This document shows positions 62,536 through 64,000 of a DNA stretch of 64,000 nucleotides, one piece after another. The DNA comes from Sphingomonas sp. LHG3406-1 (GTDB taxonomy: Bacteria; Pseudomonadota; Alphaproteobacteria; Sphingomonadales; Sphingomonadaceae), in the NCBI RefSeq assembly GCF_029637485.1, contig NZ_CP069128.1:2636001-2700000 (forward strand), given 5' to 3'. The notes beneath the pieces were generated by a model, which saw only the letters and a list, made by a program, of their open reading frames with translations, was not told the origin of the DNA and ran no database searches. The position numbers and the translations under genes were made by a program. The number at the start of each line of letters is the position of its first letter. Position 1 is the stretch's first letter.

Positions 62536-63093
62536 ATGGGTAAGCTCCTCTCGTTCGAGGATCATGCGTTGACGCGTCTGCGCGCGCGCGTTGCTGCTGC
62601 GGAAGAGGCGCGGGAAGACCTGCTCGCCTTTGCGCGTGGCCAGTCCGGCGCGGTTGCCGCCATCCACCAGGCGGTGCTCGCCGCGCTGGAGGCGAGCGAC
62701 TTCGATCATCTTCTCCACGTCGTGGTGCAGGAATGGCCGCTCATCCTGGGCCTCGATGCGGTGGCGCTGGGGCTGATCGTCGGTGATCGTGGCTTCCGCG
62801 TCGACAGTTCGGGCATACAGCATTGCGAAGCGGCCTTGCTCCGTCAGTGGATCGACCGGGCCGAATCAGTCGAACTGCGCACTGTGGAACGGGGCCATGC
62901 CCTTTTCGGGCCCGCGTCCGACCTGATCGGGGCGGAAGCTCTGATCCGGCTGCCTGATGCACTGCCCGAAGCCATTCTCCTCCTCGGGCAGCGCGGCGCC
63001 CAGTCGCTCGATGGTCGTCATGGCTCTGAACTGCTGCTGTTCCTCGGCGTCAGCCTCGCCGCTATACTGCGGCGGTGGACGATCAATCCCTGA
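62536..63093 (+). CDS. DUF484 family protein
   Basis: The 185-residue protein has an N-terminal coiled-coil helix (LTRLRARVAAAEEAREDLLAFARG) and a GAF-like domain (LLHVVVQEWPLILGLDAVALGLIV, LLGQRGAQSLDGRHGSELLLFLGVSLAAILRRW). DUF484 genes are regularly next to xerC in Proteobacteria, where a role is unknown. Its end overlaps the GTG start of xerC by 19 bases. Confidence 0.83.
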   Translation: MGKLLSFEDHALTRLRARVAAAEEAREDLLAFARGQSGAVAAIHQAVLAALEASDFDHLLHVVVQEWPLILGLDAVALGLIVGDRGFRVDSSGIQHCEAALLRQWIDRAESVELRTVERGHALFGPASDLIGAEALIRLPDALPEAILLLGQRGAQSLDGRHGSELLLFLGVSLAAILRRWTINP

Positions 63094-63998
63094 CCGAAGG
63101 CGCGCGGGCGCTCGTCGTCCGCTTCGACTCGACGCTTCGGCTCGATCGGCGGCGCAGCCCGCATACGGCACGCGCCTATGTCGCGACCGCGCACCGCTTC
63201 ATCGCCTTTCTTGAGAGCTATCGCGGCGGGCCTGTCGGGCCGCAGCATTTCGGCGCGATCGAGGCTGTCGATCTCCGCGCCTATCTGGCGCAGCGCCGGG
63301 GCGAGGGGCTCGGTCCCTCGTCGGCGGCGCGCGAGATGTCGGCCGTGCGTGCCTTTCTTCGCTTCGCGGCCGAACAGCAGGGCACCCCTGCTGCGTTGCC
63401 GCGGGTGAAGGCGCCCAAGCGCCCGCGTACACTCCCGCGCCCTGCCGCACCCGGCGATGCCCTCGCGCTTGCCGAGGAGACGGGGGCACTGGCGAAGGAG
63501 CCTTGGATCGCCGCCCGCGACACGGCGCTTCTGCTGCTTCTCTACGGCTCGGGCCTGCGCATTTCCGAAGCCCTGTCCTTGCCCGCGCGCACGCATCCGC
63601 TCGGCAGCACCGTCCGGGTCATCGGCAAGCGCAACAAGACGCGGGTGGTGCCGGTGCTTCCGCTCGTGGCGGCCGCCGTCGCCGACTATGTCCGGCTGTG
63701 CCCCTGGCCGCTGGCCGGGGTGGAGCCGCTGTTCCGCGGAGCGAAGGGTGGGCCGTTGAGTGCCGATGTCGTCCGGAGAGCGGTCGCTGCCGCCCGCCGG
63801 GTCCTCGGCCTCGACGATCGCATCACACCGCATGCACTGCGGCACAGCTTCGCCACACACCTGCTTGCCGGCGGCGCCGACCTCCGGACTCTGCAGGAGC
63901 TGCTTGGCCACGCGAGCCTGTCATCAACCCAGATCTACACGGCCGTGGACGCTGCCCACTTGCTGGACGTCTGGCGACACGCGCATCCGAGGGCCTGA
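63075..63998 (+). CDS. xerC: tyrosine recombinase XerC
   Basis: The 307-residue recombinase has the catalytic set Arg162 (GSGLRISEAL), Lys185 (IGKRNKTRVV), His253/Arg256 (PHALRHSFATHLL), His279 (LGHASLSSTQIYT) and the nucleophile Tyr288. The N-terminal SAM-like core-binding domain (HTARAYVATAHRFIAFLES) precedes it. It resolves chromosome dimers with XerD at dif. It starts at GTG 63075 inside DUF484. Two bases remain after the stop at the window end. Confidence 0.95.
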   Translation: MDDQSLTEGARALVVRFDSTLRLDRRRSPHTARAYVATAHRFIAFLESYRGGPVGPQHFGAIEAVDLRAYLAQRRGEGLGPSSAAREMSAVRAFLRFAAEQQGTPAALPRVKAPKRPRTLPRPAAPGDALALAEETGALAKEPWIAARDTALLLLLYGSGLRISEALSLPARTHPLGSTVRVIGKRNKTRVVPVLPLVAAAVADYVRLCPWPLAGVEPLFRGAKGGPLSADVVRRAVAAARRVLGLDDRITPHALRHSFATHLLAGGADLRTLQELLGHASLSSTQIYTAVDAAHLLDVWRHAHPRA

Positions 63999-64000
63999 GG

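Noticed and set aside
63075..63998. XerC-like gene as a phage or island integrase
   Set aside because: It follows DUF484, the usual chromosomal partner of xerC, and its length and motifs fit the cellular recombinase.

Overview
The window is a 64 kb piece of a high-GC alphaproteobacterial chromosome, most probably from a sphingomonad (order Sphingomonadales). The evidence is a circularly permuted tmRNA gene of the alphaproteobacterial type with the tag ANDNEALAIAA, sphingomonad-style small proteins (DUF2793, DUF6127, DUF6456), a gene-transfer-agent-like capsid block, and strongly GC-biased third codon positions. Most of it reads as ordinary, densely packed chromosome in which neighbouring genes often overlap by 1 to 4 bases. 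No CRISPR array, insertion sequence or rRNA operon was seen.

Layout. 1-6250: a partial gene end, a HAD nucleotidase/hypothetical/Mur-ligase operon divergent from an LD-carboxypeptidase (cell-wall peptide recycling), a SWIB-domain protein, an extensin-like protein, a Nudix hydrolase and a small lipoprotein. 6344-6752: the two-piece ssrA (tmRNA) gene with promoter and terminator. 6800-14410: an amidohydrolase, a LemA gene followed by three tandem TPM-domain genes and a Nudix gene, and an M3 peptidase. 14450-20691: phosphotransferase, phosphoesterase, nadC, a glycine-zipper protein, a flavin oxidoreductase, an SH3 protein, and a small HTH regulator coupled to a membrane protein. 20688-33209: acyl-CoA and leucine catabolism: thiolase, isovaleryl-CoA dehydrogenase, methylcrotonyl-CoA carboxylase beta, biotin synthase, an esterase, the biotinylated alpha subunit, an SDR dehydrogenase and CysQ; an HPF-like protein and an M13 peptidase lie among them.

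33182-38226: a winged-helix protein, tRNA-Val(TAC), an XRE regulator divergent from a DUF6456 protein, a disordered Gln/Gly-rich protein and the rpsF-rpsR-rplI operon. 38227-43140: HK97-type portal, DUF6127, prohead protease and major capsid genes, then directly a small phage-type protein, a C-terminal fragment of the large GTA tail protein, and DUF2793. Terminase, adaptors, tail tube, tape measure and the N-terminal part of the large tail protein are absent, so this looks like an internally deleted gene-transfer-agent cluster. The DUF6456 gene nearby resembles the known GTA activator domain.

43259-64000: a proline-rich outer-membrane barrel, alr, nth-dapB-thioesterase, a sirtuin, lepB-rnc-era plus a tiny membrane protein coupled to era, pgi-gor, a PYROXD2-like oxidoreductase with a CoA-transferase, a TelA/XpaC-like pair, three Tad-type minor pilin genes, enoyl-CoA hydratase, a fructose-6-phosphate aldolase-like transaldolase, DUF484 and xerC. 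The most unusual observations are the collapsed GTA block with its frame-shifted junction and nearby DUF6456 gene, and a 54-bp palindromic element sitting in frame inside the methylcrotonyl-CoA carboxylase beta gene.
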